Assembly: GCA_964545245.1 (NCBI GenBank)
Contig: CAZJFC010000037.1
Coordinates: 1 to 17,594, forward strand
Source: CAZJFC01 sp964545245
GTDB lineage: Bacteria; Pseudomonadota; Alphaproteobacteria; Rickettsiales; 21-14-0-20-44-7
DNA: 17,594 nt
Reading direction: 5' to 3'
Shown here: positions 7,697 to 14,623 of the stretch, piece by piece
How positions within the stretch are numbered: the stretch's first letter is position 1
How the letters are laid out: each line of letters opens with the position of its first letter
Notes under the pieces: generated by a model
Seen by the model: only the letters and a program-made list of their open reading frames with translations
Told to the model about the DNA's origin: nothing
The model's database searches: none
Position numbers and translations under genes: made by a program

Positions 7697-9694
7697 TTAC
7701 AGAGCTTTCTTTACTTTATCAACAATGTTCTCAGCGGTGATGCCGAACTGTTTATAGAGTTCCTGATACGGGGCGGAAGCGCCGAAGCCGCTCATACCCA
7801 CAAAAATTCCATCGCGGCCAAGATATTTATCCCAGCACTGGCGGATGCCCGCTTCAACCGCGACCAGCAGACCATTGCCCAGAACCTGCTGCTTATAGCT
7901 TTCCGGTTGTTTATCAAAAAGCTCAAACGAAGGGACTGAAACTACATTCACATTAATGCCAGCTTCTCCAAGCTGTCTTTGCGCTTCCACGGCAATGCCG
8001 ACTTCCGAACCGGTGGCAAGTATGGTTGCTTTCGGCGCAGGTTTCTCGCTGATGATATAAGCGCCTTTTGCTGATTTATTTTCGGCATAATCAGTGCGGA
8101 TGGTAGGCACGTTCTGGCGGGTGAGTGAAATAACCGAAGGGGTTTTCGGCGATGAAAGTGCGATCTCCCAAGCTTCTGCAACCTCAACCTCGTCAGCCGG
8201 ACGCAGAACCAAAAGGTTCGGAATCGCGCGGAGAGATGAAAGATGCTCAACCGGCTGGTGGGTCGGCCCGTCTTCGCCAAGGCCGATGGAATCATGCGTG
8301 CCTACGAAAATAGTGCGGATTCCCATCAGTGCCGCGAGGCGGATGGCCGGACGGGCATAATCGGAGAACACAAGGAATGTCCCGCCATAAGGAATGAAAC
8401 CGCCATGCAGAGAAATGCCGTTCATAACCGCCTGCATCGCATGTTCGCGCACACCGTAATGGATATAACGCCCGCTGAAATCATTCGGCTTTATCGCGTT
8501 CAGCGCTTTGGTTTTCGTGCCGACGGAGCCGGTAAGGTCAGCCGAACCGCCCAGAAGTTCAGGCAGTTTTTCGGTGAGCACCTCCAGCATTTTCAGCGAG
8601 GAATTACGCGTGGCAAGATTAGGGCGGCTGGTGACGAAATCCTTTTTCACCGGCTCAAGGATTGCGGCAAGGTCAGGCAGTTCACCTTTAATGGTGCGCT
8701 CAAATTCCGCCTTGTTCACAAGCTTGCCCAGTTTTTCATTCCATTCCTTGAATTCTTCATTGCCGCGAGCGCCGACTGCACGCCATGCATCCAGAATTTC
8801 AGCAGGAACAACGAATTCTTCCGCTTCCCATTTCAGGTTGCTGCGCGCTGCGGCGATCTCATCCTTGCCGAGCGGCGAACCGTGGCAATCTTTCGTCCCC
8901 GCTTTGTTTGGTGCGCCATAACCGATTTTGGTGCGGCAGCCGATGAGCACAGGCTTATCCTGCGTTTTTGCCCAGGCGAGCGCTTCGGTGATTGCGTAAT
9001 AATCATGTCCGTCGATTGATTTTGCCACCCAGCCGGAAGCCTCAAAACGCTTGAGCTGGTTTTCAGATGAAGCAAGGTCGATAGTGCCGTCGATGGAAAT
9101 ATTATTGTCATCCCACAGCACCACCAGCTTGCTCAGCTTCAAATGTCCGGCGAGGGAGATTGCTTCCTGCGAGATGCCTTCCATCAGGCAGCCATCGCCA
9201 GCGATGACATATGTATAATGGTCGGTCACATCCGGGTAGCGGTTGGCCTGAAGTTTCTCGGCAAGCGCCATGCCCACCGCAGTGGTGATGCCTTGCCCAA
9301 GCGGGCCGGTGGTAGTTTCAATTCCCTGCGCGTGGCCATATTCCGGGTGGCCTGCGGTTTTTGCTCCCCACTGGCGGAAATTTTTGATTTCGTCCAGCGT
9401 CATGTCCTCATATCCGGTGAGGTAGAGCAGTGAATAAATCAGCATTGAGCCATGTCCGGCAGAAAGCACGAAGCGGTCACGGTCCGGCCAGTTAGGGTTT
9501 TTCGGGTCGTATTTCAAAAACTGTGAGAAAAGGACGGTGGCGATGTCGGCCATGCCCATCGGCATTCCGGGGTGGCCGGATTTCGCTTTTTCCACCGCGT
9601 CCATTGAAAGCGCGCGGATAGCATTTGCCATTTGAAGATAACTGATTTCCGGTTTAGTGTTCACAGCCTCGGCCTTTAATGAATTGTTGCCCAT
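7697..9694 (-). CDS. tkt: Transketolase
   Basis: Thiamine-diphosphate enzyme that moves two-carbon units between sugar phosphates in the pentose phosphate pathway. It shows the N-terminal block SGHPGMPMGMAD (39-50), the thiamine-diphosphate motif starting GDG (166-168) and ending NN (197-198), the GVREHAM segment with the catalytic Glu, and LGEDGPTHQPVEHL. I choose the ATG at 9694, giving 665 aa, because AGGGA lies just before it and the length fits the family. The open frame extends to 10102, but that extension runs antisense through the DUF4164-like gene and has a Ser/Leu/Ala-rich composition unlike transketolase. It is the first gene of a tkt-gap operon, divergent from the zapA-side genes with a 100-base shared upstream region. 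Confidence 0.97.
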   Translation of the reverse strand: MGNNSLKAEAVNTKPEISYLQMANAIRALSMDAVEKAKSGHPGMPMGMADIATVLFSQFLKYDPKNPNWPDRDRFVLSAGHGSMLIYSLLYLTGYEDMTLDEIKNFRQWGAKTAGHPEYGHAQGIETTTGPLGQGITTAVGMALAEKLQANRYPDVTDHYTYVIAGDGCLMEGISQEAISLAGHLKLSKLVVLWDDNNISIDGTIDLASSENQLKRFEASGWVAKSIDGHDYYAITEALAWAKTQDKPVLIGCRTKIGYGAPNKAGTKDCHGSPLGKDEIAAARSNLKWEAEEFVVPAEILDAWRAVGARGNEEFKEWNEKLGKLVNKAEFERTIKGELPDLAAILEPVKKDFVTSRPNLATRNSSLKMLEVLTEKLPELLGGSADLTGSVGTKTKALNAIKPNDFSGRYIHYGVREHAMQAVMNGISLHGGFIPYGGTFLVFSDYARPAIRLAALMGIRTIFVGTHDSIGLGEDGPTHQPVEHLSSLRAIPNLLVLRPADEVEVAEAWEIALSSPKTPSVISLTRQNVPTIRTDYAENKSAKGAYIISEKPAPKATILATGSEVGIAVEAQRQLGEAGINVNVVSVPSFELFDKQPESYKQQVLGNGLLVAVEAGIRQCWDKYLGRDGIFVGMSGFGASAPYQELYKQFGITAENIVDKVKKAL

Positions 9695-9701
9695 TTTTCC
9701 C

Positions 9702-9731
9702 TTGCAATTGATAATTTTTAAGTGATACGAT
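9702..9731 (+). promoter_or_regulatory. Candidate promoter for the DUF4164-like-zapA-ccmA genes
   Basis: TTGCAA (9702-9707) and TACGAT (9726-9731), each a 4/6 match, are separated by 18 bases in the 100-base divergent region between tkt and the DUF4164-like gene. The ATG lies 63 bases downstream. Position is favourable; sequence support is only moderate. I did not find an equally good minus-strand promoter for tkt. Confidence 0.3.
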
Positions 9732-9794
9732 TCTCTACAGCTTTTTGTTTTTAATTTCCAGCGGGAAATACGGTCGGCCAGAAGGTATAAGTTT

Positions 9795-10127
9795 ATGGTA
9801 GTGATACAGGAATCAGTTAGATCGGAAGGCGCAAGATTGGATGCTGCGTTCAGCAGGCTGGAAAACGCAATAGTGCAATACGCAAGCCGCGCGGAAGAGC
9901 AGGCCCGCGGGCAGGCAAGGGTGGCCAGCGGTTCCGAGCTTGGTAATTTGCGCGACGAAATAAAAAACCTCGAAAATAAACTTGCCGAAGCGAAAGAGGA
10001 AATCAGCAATTCCGCAATTGAGCTGGTGCGGCTCAAGGAAGAGAACGCAACCCTGCGTGCGACTGTAGGCAAGGTTGAAACCCTGCTTGCTAGTTCAATC
10101 AAGGATATTGAGGAGATGGTGGCATAA
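9795..10127 (+). CDS. DUF4164-like coiled-coil protein upstream of zapA
   Basis: A 110-aa protein that is nearly all helix. Residues about 48-105 show heptad-type spacing (LRDEIKNLENKLAEAKEEI, then LVRLKEENATLRATVGKVETLL), consistent with a long coiled coil. There is no signal or membrane segment, so it is cytoplasmic. Small coiled-coil proteins of the DUF4164 type precede zapA in many alphaproteobacteria, and the arrangement here matches: its stop overlaps the zapA start by one base (TAATG). A role with ZapA at the division site is a reasonable inference from position, but nothing in the sequence proves it. AAGG nine bases before the ATG at 9795 serves as ribosome binding site. Family assignment is by context and composition. 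Confidence 0.8.
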   Translation: MVVIQESVRSEGARLDAAFSRLENAIVQYASRAEEQARGQARVASGSELGNLRDEIKNLENKLAEAKEEISNSAIELVRLKEENATLRATVGKVETLLASSIKDIEEMVA

Positions 10128-10450
10128 TGGCTGTAGTTAACCTGAGCATCAACCGCCGCGAATATGAAATTGCCTGTGAAGACGGTGAGGAAGAAAAACT
10201 CATGCAGCTTTCCTACGAACTTGATAACCGCGTACGCGGACTTTCGCGCGGGGTGGGAACGGGTAACCAGACGATGCTTTTAATTGTCGCCGCGCTCCAG
10301 CTTATTGACGAGGTCTATGAGTTGCGTAATGGCGCTGCCGCCGGGCAGAATATTCAGGAGCAGATTGACAAAATCACCTCGGCGGCTATGAGTCAGGTAA
10401 CATCACGCCTGCACGACCTTGCTGAAAGGCTGGAAGAAACGGCAGGATAA
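10127..10450 (+). CDS. zapA: Cell division protein ZapA
   Basis: Small cytoplasmic protein that bundles and stabilises FtsZ filaments at midcell. The 107-aa sequence has the ZapA pattern. An N-terminal VNLSINRREYEIACEDGEEEKL globular part is followed by the LSYELDNRVRGL segment and LLIVAALQLIDEVYELR. A C-terminal helical tail likely forms the dimer/tetramer coiled coil. The start overlaps the upstream coiled-coil gene by one base, so translation is probably coupled. In many alphaproteobacteria the 6S RNA gene follows zapA; here ccmA begins 12 bases later and no 6S-like sequence is visible. Confidence 0.93.
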   Translation: MAVVNLSINRREYEIACEDGEEEKLMQLSYELDNRVRGLSRGVGTGNQTMLLIVAALQLIDEVYELRNGAAAGQNIQEQIDKITSAAMSQVTSRLHDLAERLEETAG

Positions 10451-10462
10451 TCGGACAAACTC

Positions 10463-11092
10463 ATGTTAATTTGCAATAATATCTCCTGCACCTATGGCAA
10501 TAAACACATTTTTGACGGTGTTACTTTCTCGATTGCGGAGGGGACTTTCCTTGTCCTTCAGGGGCCGAACGGATGTGGTAAAACCAGCATGCTGCATATT
10601 GTCGCGGGGATGAAATCCGGCGGCAAGGGCAATGTCACATGGAATTCAAAACCAATGGATGAAGCTGTCCATACCGGCGAGTTGGTGGTGAATTTCATCG
10701 GCCATGAAACCGGGGTGAAGGAAGACCTTACCGTTTTCCAGAACCTGCAATTCTGGTCAAGGCTATATGGTGATGAAAGGTTTATCCGTGAGGCAATCGG
10801 CCATTTTGGCCTTACGCCTTACGCGAATGTTAAATGCTCCGAGCTTTCGCGCGGCTGGCAGAAGCGCGTTGCGCTGGCAAGGCTGATTTGCTGCCCGTCC
10901 GATATCTGGATCCTTGATGAGCCGTATAACAACCTCGATGCCGGGATTTGCCAGGTGCTGGACCAGCTCTTTACCGAAAAATGCAAGGTGGGGGGGATTG
11001 TTATTATCTCCAGCCACACCGGTGTTCCGCTCACTTTTGCGGTGAAACTGAACATTGCCGATTATGCCCCGGCACCGGTTGAATATGCCTGA
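10463..11092 (+). CDS. ccmA: Heme exporter ATP-binding protein CcmA
   Basis: ATPase of the CcmABCD system, which delivers heme for periplasmic cytochrome c maturation. Walker A GPNGCGKT is at 34-41, Walker B IWILDEP at 148-154, a D-loop-like NNLD at 156-159 and the switch His at 185. The segment FIGHETGVKEDLTVFQNLQFW matches the CcmA Q-loop region better than other ABC families. The signature loop reads LSRGW (128-132), with Trp where LSGGQ-type loops have Gln. The length of 209 aa is typical. No ccmB, ccmC or ccmD follows, so the partners must be elsewhere, as in lineages where ccm genes are scattered. The ATG at 10463 has a poorly placed AGGA (about 15 bases upstream). It would serve cytochrome c1 from the pet operon. 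Confident ABC ATPase, fairly confident CcmA. Confidence 0.88.
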   Translation: MLICNNISCTYGNKHIFDGVTFSIAEGTFLVLQGPNGCGKTSMLHIVAGMKSGGKGNVTWNSKPMDEAVHTGELVVNFIGHETGVKEDLTVFQNLQFWSRLYGDERFIREAIGHFGLTPYANVKCSELSRGWQKRVALARLICCPSDIWILDEPYNNLDAGICQVLDQLFTEKCKVGGIVIISSHTGVPLTFAVKLNIADYAPAPVEYA

Positions 11093-11227
11093 TTTTGAGC
11101 CAAAACAGTTAACCTACTCCGGACCAATCCTGAAATACCCAGTTTTATCTAAAATTTGTTCTTTTTGAGCATTATTTCAGTGGAAATACCCCCGATTTTG
11201 TGATAAAATTATCATTCTGTTAATAAA

Positions 11228-11247
11228 TCACGCTTACTATAGCGTGA
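11228..11247. promoter_or_regulatory. Perfect 7-bp inverted repeat in the ccmA-YdcH gap
   Basis: TCACGCT (11228-11234) and AGCGTGA (11241-11247) are exact inverted copies around a six-base centre, TACTAT. The 222-base gap (11093-11314) is otherwise AT-rich and shows no gene. No T-run follows on the plus strand (seven As follow instead), so a terminator is unlikely. It looks more like an operator for the gene at 11315. The regulator is unknown. Confidence 0.35.
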
Positions 11248-11314
11248 AAAAAATTGATTTGAGCGAAATTATTCTTAGGAATGGTTTCCTCAAAAAACGA
11301 GGGCGAGGATAGTA

Positions 11315-11512
11315 ATGGGCGAAGACAAGAAACTCATGCAGGAAATTGATATGCTCCGCGCGGAGCACCGCACAATCGACCTTATGCTTCAGGAATTACA
11401 GGATGGTGGCGCTGATATGATAAGGCTCCAGAAGCTCAAAAAGCGCAAACTCTTCCTCCGTGACCGTATCGCAATGCTTGAGTCGATGCTTTATCCCGAC
11501 ATTATTGCTTGA
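11315..11512 (+). CDS. YdcH-family small protein (DUF465)
   Basis: A 65-aa protein matching the YdcH/DUF465 pattern: LRAEHRTIDLMLQEL, then LQKLKKRKLFLRDRIAMLE, ending LYPDIIA. The family is made of short helical hairpin or coiled-coil proteins that are common in proteobacteria, cytoplasmic, and without an agreed function. GAGG lies just before the ATG as ribosome binding site. It stands alone after a 222-base gap, and its 3' end overlaps the 3' end of pyrD by 11 bases on the opposite strand. Confidence 0.9.
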   Translation: MGEDKKLMQEIDMLRAEHRTIDLMLQELQDGGADMIRLQKLKKRKLFLRDRIAMLESMLYPDIIA

Positions 11513-12533
11513 TCCCGACCGCCTCTTTCACCGAGGCTATTTTTTTTGCCGAAAGTATATCCGCAAGTTCCGCTTTTATATTTTTCACAACGGCGGGGCC
11601 TTTGTAGATCAGTGAGCTATAAACCTGCACAAGGCTAGCCCCTGCGGCGATTTTTTCAAATGCGTCCTGCCCGGTGGAAACACCGCCAACCCCAACAATT
11701 GTGATTTTGCCCTGCGAGTGCTCGTATATCCTGCGGATAACGCTGGTGGAAATATCTTTCAGCGGTTTGCCGCTTAAGCCGCCTGTTTCCTGTGCCTGTA
11801 CATTTGCAAGCGCGGGGCGGCTGATGGTGGTATTGGTGGCGATTATGCCGTCGATCTTGAGTTCAAGCGCAATATCGGTGATGGAGAATATTTCATCATC
11901 GCTCAGATCCGGCGCAATTTTTAGCAATAGCGGTGGCTTTCTGTTCTGCGAATTACGGATGTCGATAACATCTTTCAGTAATTGCCGGATGAACTCTTTT
12001 TTCTGCAAATCACGCAAACCCGGAGTGTTCGGCGAGGAAACGTTGATGGTGATATAATCGGCCAGCGGGGCGGATTTTTCGATAAGGATGAGGTAATCAT
12101 TATAGAAATTCTTGCTGTCCTTGTTAGGGCCGATATTGATTCCCAGCACGCCTTTTTTCCCTTCAACCTGCGGGGCGAGGTTCTTGAGAAATTTTTCAAT
12201 GCCCTTATTATTGAACCCGAAACGATTGATGATCGCTTCGTCTTCCGAAAGGCGGAAAAGACGCGGCTTCGGGTTGCCATATTGCGGTTTGGGGGTAACG
12301 CTGCCCACTTCCACAAAGCCGAAACCAAGGTTGAACAGCCCGTTAACCGCGCGGGCGTTTTTATCGAAACCTGCGGCCATGCCGATCGGGTTGCTGAATT
12401 TCAGGCCGAAAGCCTCAGTGTTTAAAATTTCCGGGTCGGGTTTGGTATAGCGGCAGCCAAGCCCGTTAGCGAGCGCGAAGATTGCAAGGTCGTGCGCGGT
12501 TTCGGGGTTCAGTTTGTGCAGCAGTTTATACAT
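11502..12533 (-). CDS. pyrD: Dihydroorotate dehydrogenase (quinone), class 2
   Basis: Oxidises dihydroorotate to orotate with FMN and passes electrons to the membrane quinone pool, the fourth step of UMP synthesis. The catalytic base is Ser in NVSSPNTPGLR (Ser167 with the start used here), which marks the class 2 enzyme. The FMN/substrate blocks NPIGMAAGFDKNA and INRFGFNN and the late GVGGVSTGQDAFEKI are all present. I take the ATG at 12533 (343 aa, MYKLLHKLNPETAH), which resembles known PyrD N-termini. A TTG at 12539 is possible and would add two residues. Its start overlaps pyrC by eight bases, so translation is coupled. The quinone it reduces is the same pool that feeds the bc1 complex. 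Last gene of a four-gene overlapping operon. Confidence 0.97.
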   Translation of the reverse strand: MYKLLHKLNPETAHDLAIFALANGLGCRYTKPDPEILNTEAFGLKFSNPIGMAAGFDKNARAVNGLFNLGFGFVEVGSVTPKPQYGNPKPRLFRLSEDEAIINRFGFNNKGIEKFLKNLAPQVEGKKGVLGINIGPNKDSKNFYNDYLILIEKSAPLADYITINVSSPNTPGLRDLQKKEFIRQLLKDVIDIRNSQNRKPPLLLKIAPDLSDDEIFSITDIALELKIDGIIATNTTISRPALANVQAQETGGLSGKPLKDISTSVIRRIYEHSQGKITIVGVGGVSTGQDAFEKIAAGASLVQVYSSLIYKGPAVVKNIKAELADILSAKKIASVKEAVGIKQ

Positions 12534-13575
12534 ATTCAACTGACCAGTTCAGCGTTTCGCCCGCCATCAGCGGGATGATTTTCCCTTCCGGCGTTTCAAC
12601 CGCATCGGCTATTTTTGTCGGCTTGCGGGTAAGGGTGATTTTTTTGCTGTTATATGGCAGGCCATAAAACTCCGTGCCGGATTTGCTCATGAAATTCTCA
12701 AAAATCTTTTGCGTACCGGTTTTTGCGAGGTCGGCATTGCGGTCAAAAACCTCGGCATAGAATTCAACTGCGTTCGGCGCGTTGAAGCAACCCGCGCAGC
12801 CGCATGATGATTCCTTGCGGTGGATGAGGTGCGGGGCGCTGTCGGTTCCTGCGAAGAATTTTTTGCTGCCTGAAACTGCCGCTTTCACCAGCGCCTCGCG
12901 GTGTTCTTCGCGCTTTAAAACCGGCAGGCAATAATAATGCGGGCGGATGCCGCCAACCAGCATATGGTTGCGGTTGAACAGCAAATGCTGCGGGGTAATT
13001 GTCGCCGCGATATTGTTTCCTGCCGCTGCGACAAACTCCGCCGCCTGTTTAGTGGTAACATGCTCGAAAACAATTTTGAGCGCCGGGAATTTTTTTGTGA
13101 CCGGGTTCAGCACACGGTCGATAAAAACCGCCTCGCGGTCGAAAATATCAATTTCCTTGTCCGTCACTTCGCCATGCACAAGGAAGGGCAGGCCGAGTTT
13201 TTCCATTTCTTCCAACACCGGGTAAACTTTTTCAATATCGGTAACGCCGGAATCGGAGTTGGTGGTTGCGCCTGCCGGGTAATATTTCACAGCCTTCACC
13301 ACACCACTTTCTTTCGCTTTTTTTATTTCATCCTTACTGGTGTTGTCGGTTAGGTAAAGCACCATCAGCGGCTCAAAGCCATTGCCGGTAGCGGTTTTTA
13401 TGCGTTCGGCATAAGCTTCGGCGGCGGCGGTTGTTGTTACCGGCGGCACGAGGTTAGGCATGATGATGGCGCGGCCAAACTGGCGTGCGGTTGCCCTGGC
13501 GACGGTTTGCATAATCGCGCCGTCGCGCAAATGCACGTGCATGTCGTCGGGCTGGGTTATCTGGAAGCTGGTCAT
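12526..13575 (-). CDS. pyrC: Dihydroorotase, class II (PyrC)
   Basis: Zinc enzyme that interconverts carbamoyl-aspartate and dihydroorotate, the third step of UMP synthesis. Metal ligands by comparison with the E. coli enzyme are H13 and H15 (DMHVHLRDG), carboxylated K97 (VKYYPAGATTNS), H134, H172 and D245 (GTDSAP). The RKESSCGCAGCFNAP block (253-267) is diagnostic for the E. coli-like class II enzyme. The length of 349 aa is normal. Its ATG overlaps the stop of the GGDEF-like gene by four bases (ATGA), and its end overlaps pyrD. No pyrB or pyrE is in the window, so the rest of the pathway lies elsewhere. Confidence 0.97.
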   Translation of the reverse strand: MTSFQITQPDDMHVHLRDGAIMQTVARATARQFGRAIIMPNLVPPVTTTAAAEAYAERIKTATGNGFEPLMVLYLTDNTSKDEIKKAKESGVVKAVKYYPAGATTNSDSGVTDIEKVYPVLEEMEKLGLPFLVHGEVTDKEIDIFDREAVFIDRVLNPVTKKFPALKIVFEHVTTKQAAEFVAAAGNNIAATITPQHLLFNRNHMLVGGIRPHYYCLPVLKREEHREALVKAAVSGSKKFFAGTDSAPHLIHRKESSCGCAGCFNAPNAVEFYAEVFDRNADLAKTGTQKIFENFMSKSGTEFYGLPYNSKKITLTRKPTKIADAVETPEGKIIPLMAGETLNWSVEYV

Positions 13576-14213
13576 GCCTTGATGTTTATTTCTTCAAATT
13601 TTTGTTTTTGCTGGTCAGTGAATACAGCATTTGTTGCAGCAAGAATAGCGGATTCTGGCGTATCCGCAGAGGTGATCCGGTGCAGCCCGCAGGAGAGGGG
13701 AATGTTGATAACCCCGTTATTCCAGCGCATCGGGTTTTGCAGGATATGCCCGCGCATGCGGCTGACCTTCTCGCGGATATCATCCACCTCGGCGAAGAAC
13801 ATTAACGCGCCGAACTGGGTTTCGTTGATGCGGGCAAAAAAGTCGGTATCACGCACATTGGCGGCAAGATATTCGGCGACATATCCGGCGGCTCGGCTGG
13901 CGGCCTGATAACCATAGGTGCGGTTGATGGTTTCAAAATCACTCAGTTTAAAAATCACGATCGAGGTCGGGTCGGAGTAGCGCTTGTTCATGGCAATCGC
14001 CCAGTCGATGCGTTTGATGAAGGCGCGGCGGTTGGGCAGTGCAGGCGAGCTGTCAACGTCGATGAGGTCTTGCAGGTTTTCGAGCTGTTGTTTCGTATTT
14101 TGCAGTTCGGCGTTCAGTTGTTCGATGTGGTCGGTAAGGCCATTCAGGGCTATGCTCACCGCCGGGGTGATATCGGAAGGGGGGATTCCCAGCTCTCTCA
14201 ATTTATCTGACAA
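13572..14213 (-). CDS. Degenerate GGDEF-domain protein with retained I-site
   Basis: A 213-aa cytoplasmic protein. Residues about 24-52 look like a coiled coil, followed by a GGDEF-type fold (about 56-200) starting LPNRRAF. The catalytic signature RxGGDEF reads RINETQF (128-134). In the DxDxFKxxND block, K89 and S91 occupy the Asp positions and R98 the last Asp, so diguanylate cyclase activity is very unlikely. However, RDTD (121-124) lies exactly five residues before the degenerate motif, the spacing of the RxxD inhibitory site that binds c-di-GMP. It is therefore a candidate c-di-GMP receptor, in the manner of other inactive GGDEF proteins such as PopA or PelD. There is no ATG before residue 75; the start is probably the TTG at 14213, close behind AAGGA. 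It overlaps both neighbours (11 and 4 bases) in the pyrC-pyrD operon. Confidence 0.85.
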   Translation of the reverse strand: MSDKLRELGIPPSDITPAVSIALNGLTDHIEQLNAELQNTKQQLENLQDLIDVDSSPALPNRRAFIKRIDWAIAMNKRYSDPTSIVIFKLSDFETINRTYGYQAASRAAGYVAEYLAANVRDTDFFARINETQFGALMFFAEVDDIREKVSRMRGHILQNPMRWNNGVINIPLSCGLHRITSADTPESAILAATNAVFTDQQKQKFEEINIKA

Positions 14214-14550
14214 AGATCCTTACCTCTTCGCTTTGTACGCCGGGGTTCTGCTCCGCGCGATAGGTGATCTGCGCCGGGTTCACGCCGATCCTGGCGATAT
14301 CGGAAGCAACGCGCTGGCCATAAGTGTTTGGCCGGCCCGACGGCGCGGTGGAAACAACATCAAAAACTACGGTGGATTTGGTTTTGACCGCTTCACGCAC
14401 AACATAAAAAAGCTGGTCCTGATAGGCGATTGCGCGGCCACCGTGGAAGCGCAGCGTCATCAGCGCGTCATTATATGCTGCTGCGGCGATGGGAAAGGCG
14501 AGCGCTGTAACCGCCAATGTTGCGAAGAAAAATTTTCTGGCCTGTTTCAT
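14203..14550 (-). CDS. Small exported protein, possibly OmpA-like C-terminus
   Basis: With the ATG at 14550 the protein is 115 aa and begins with a clear signal peptide: MKQARK, a hydrophobic core to about residue 20, then IAAAA before YNDAL, with likely cleavage near residue 25. The mature part is about 90 aa. Its end shows a beta-alpha-beta pattern: VVFDVVSTAPSG, then YGQRVASDIARIGVNPAQI, then SEEVRIFVR. This recalls the C-terminal half of OmpA-like peptidoglycan-binding domains (helix before a GV-x3-I turn, ending in a charged strand), but the consensus is too weak to claim. The open frame extends to 14703, but that extension would bury the signal peptide and run over the divergent gene. 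First gene of the overlapping operon leading to pyrC and pyrD. Confidence 0.7.
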   Translation of the reverse strand: MKQARKFFFATLAVTALAFPIAAAAYNDALMTLRFHGGRAIAYQDQLFYVVREAVKTKSTVVFDVVSTAPSGRPNTYGQRVASDIARIGVNPAQITYRAEQNPGVQSEEVRIFVR

Positions 14551-14571
14551 ATATATAAGCTGAGCTTTTAA

Positions 14572-14599
14572 TTGACGTTTCCTGAGTGGAAGGCATAAT
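14572..14599 (+). promoter_or_regulatory. Promoter for the DUF2628 gene
   Basis: TTGACG (14572-14577) and CATAAT (14594-14599) each match the sigma-70 consensus at five of six positions, with a 16-base spacer. Transcription would start near 14606, about 18 bases before the ATG at 14624. Confidence 0.5.
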
Positions 14600-14622
14600 A
14601 AATCAGAGCAAGGAAAATTCAA
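14595..14622 (-). promoter_or_regulatory. Candidate promoter for the pyr-side operon
   Basis: Read on the minus strand, TTGAAT (14622-14617) and TATTAT (14600-14595) are separated by 16 bases, about 45 bases before the start codon at 14550. Its -10 region coincides with the -10 region of the opposing plus-strand promoter, so the two could not be occupied at once. Confidence 0.35.
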
Positions 14623-14623
14623 G

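Noticed and set aside
7253..7939. Plus-strand ORF across the gap-tkt junction
   Set aside because: It lies antisense to two certain enzymes and shows no family features or ribosome binding site.
8243..9019. Plus-strand ORF of 258 codons inside tkt
   Set aside because: Antisense shadow of transketolase with no motif.
9695..10102. N-terminal extension of the transketolase frame up to 10102
   Set aside because: It runs antisense through the coiled-coil gene before zapA, has a Ser/Leu/Ala-rich composition unlike transketolase, and the ATG at 9694 has a good ribosome binding site and gives the normal length.
11228..11254. Dyad after ccmA as an intrinsic terminator
   Set aside because: The stem is followed by As on the plus strand, and on the minus strand the T-run lies before the stem instead of after it.
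10451..11314. 6S RNA gene expected near zapA in alphaproteobacteria
   Set aside because: ccmA begins 12 bases after zapA, and the gap after ccmA does not show a long rod-like pairing with a central bubble by eye. A covariance search would be decisive.
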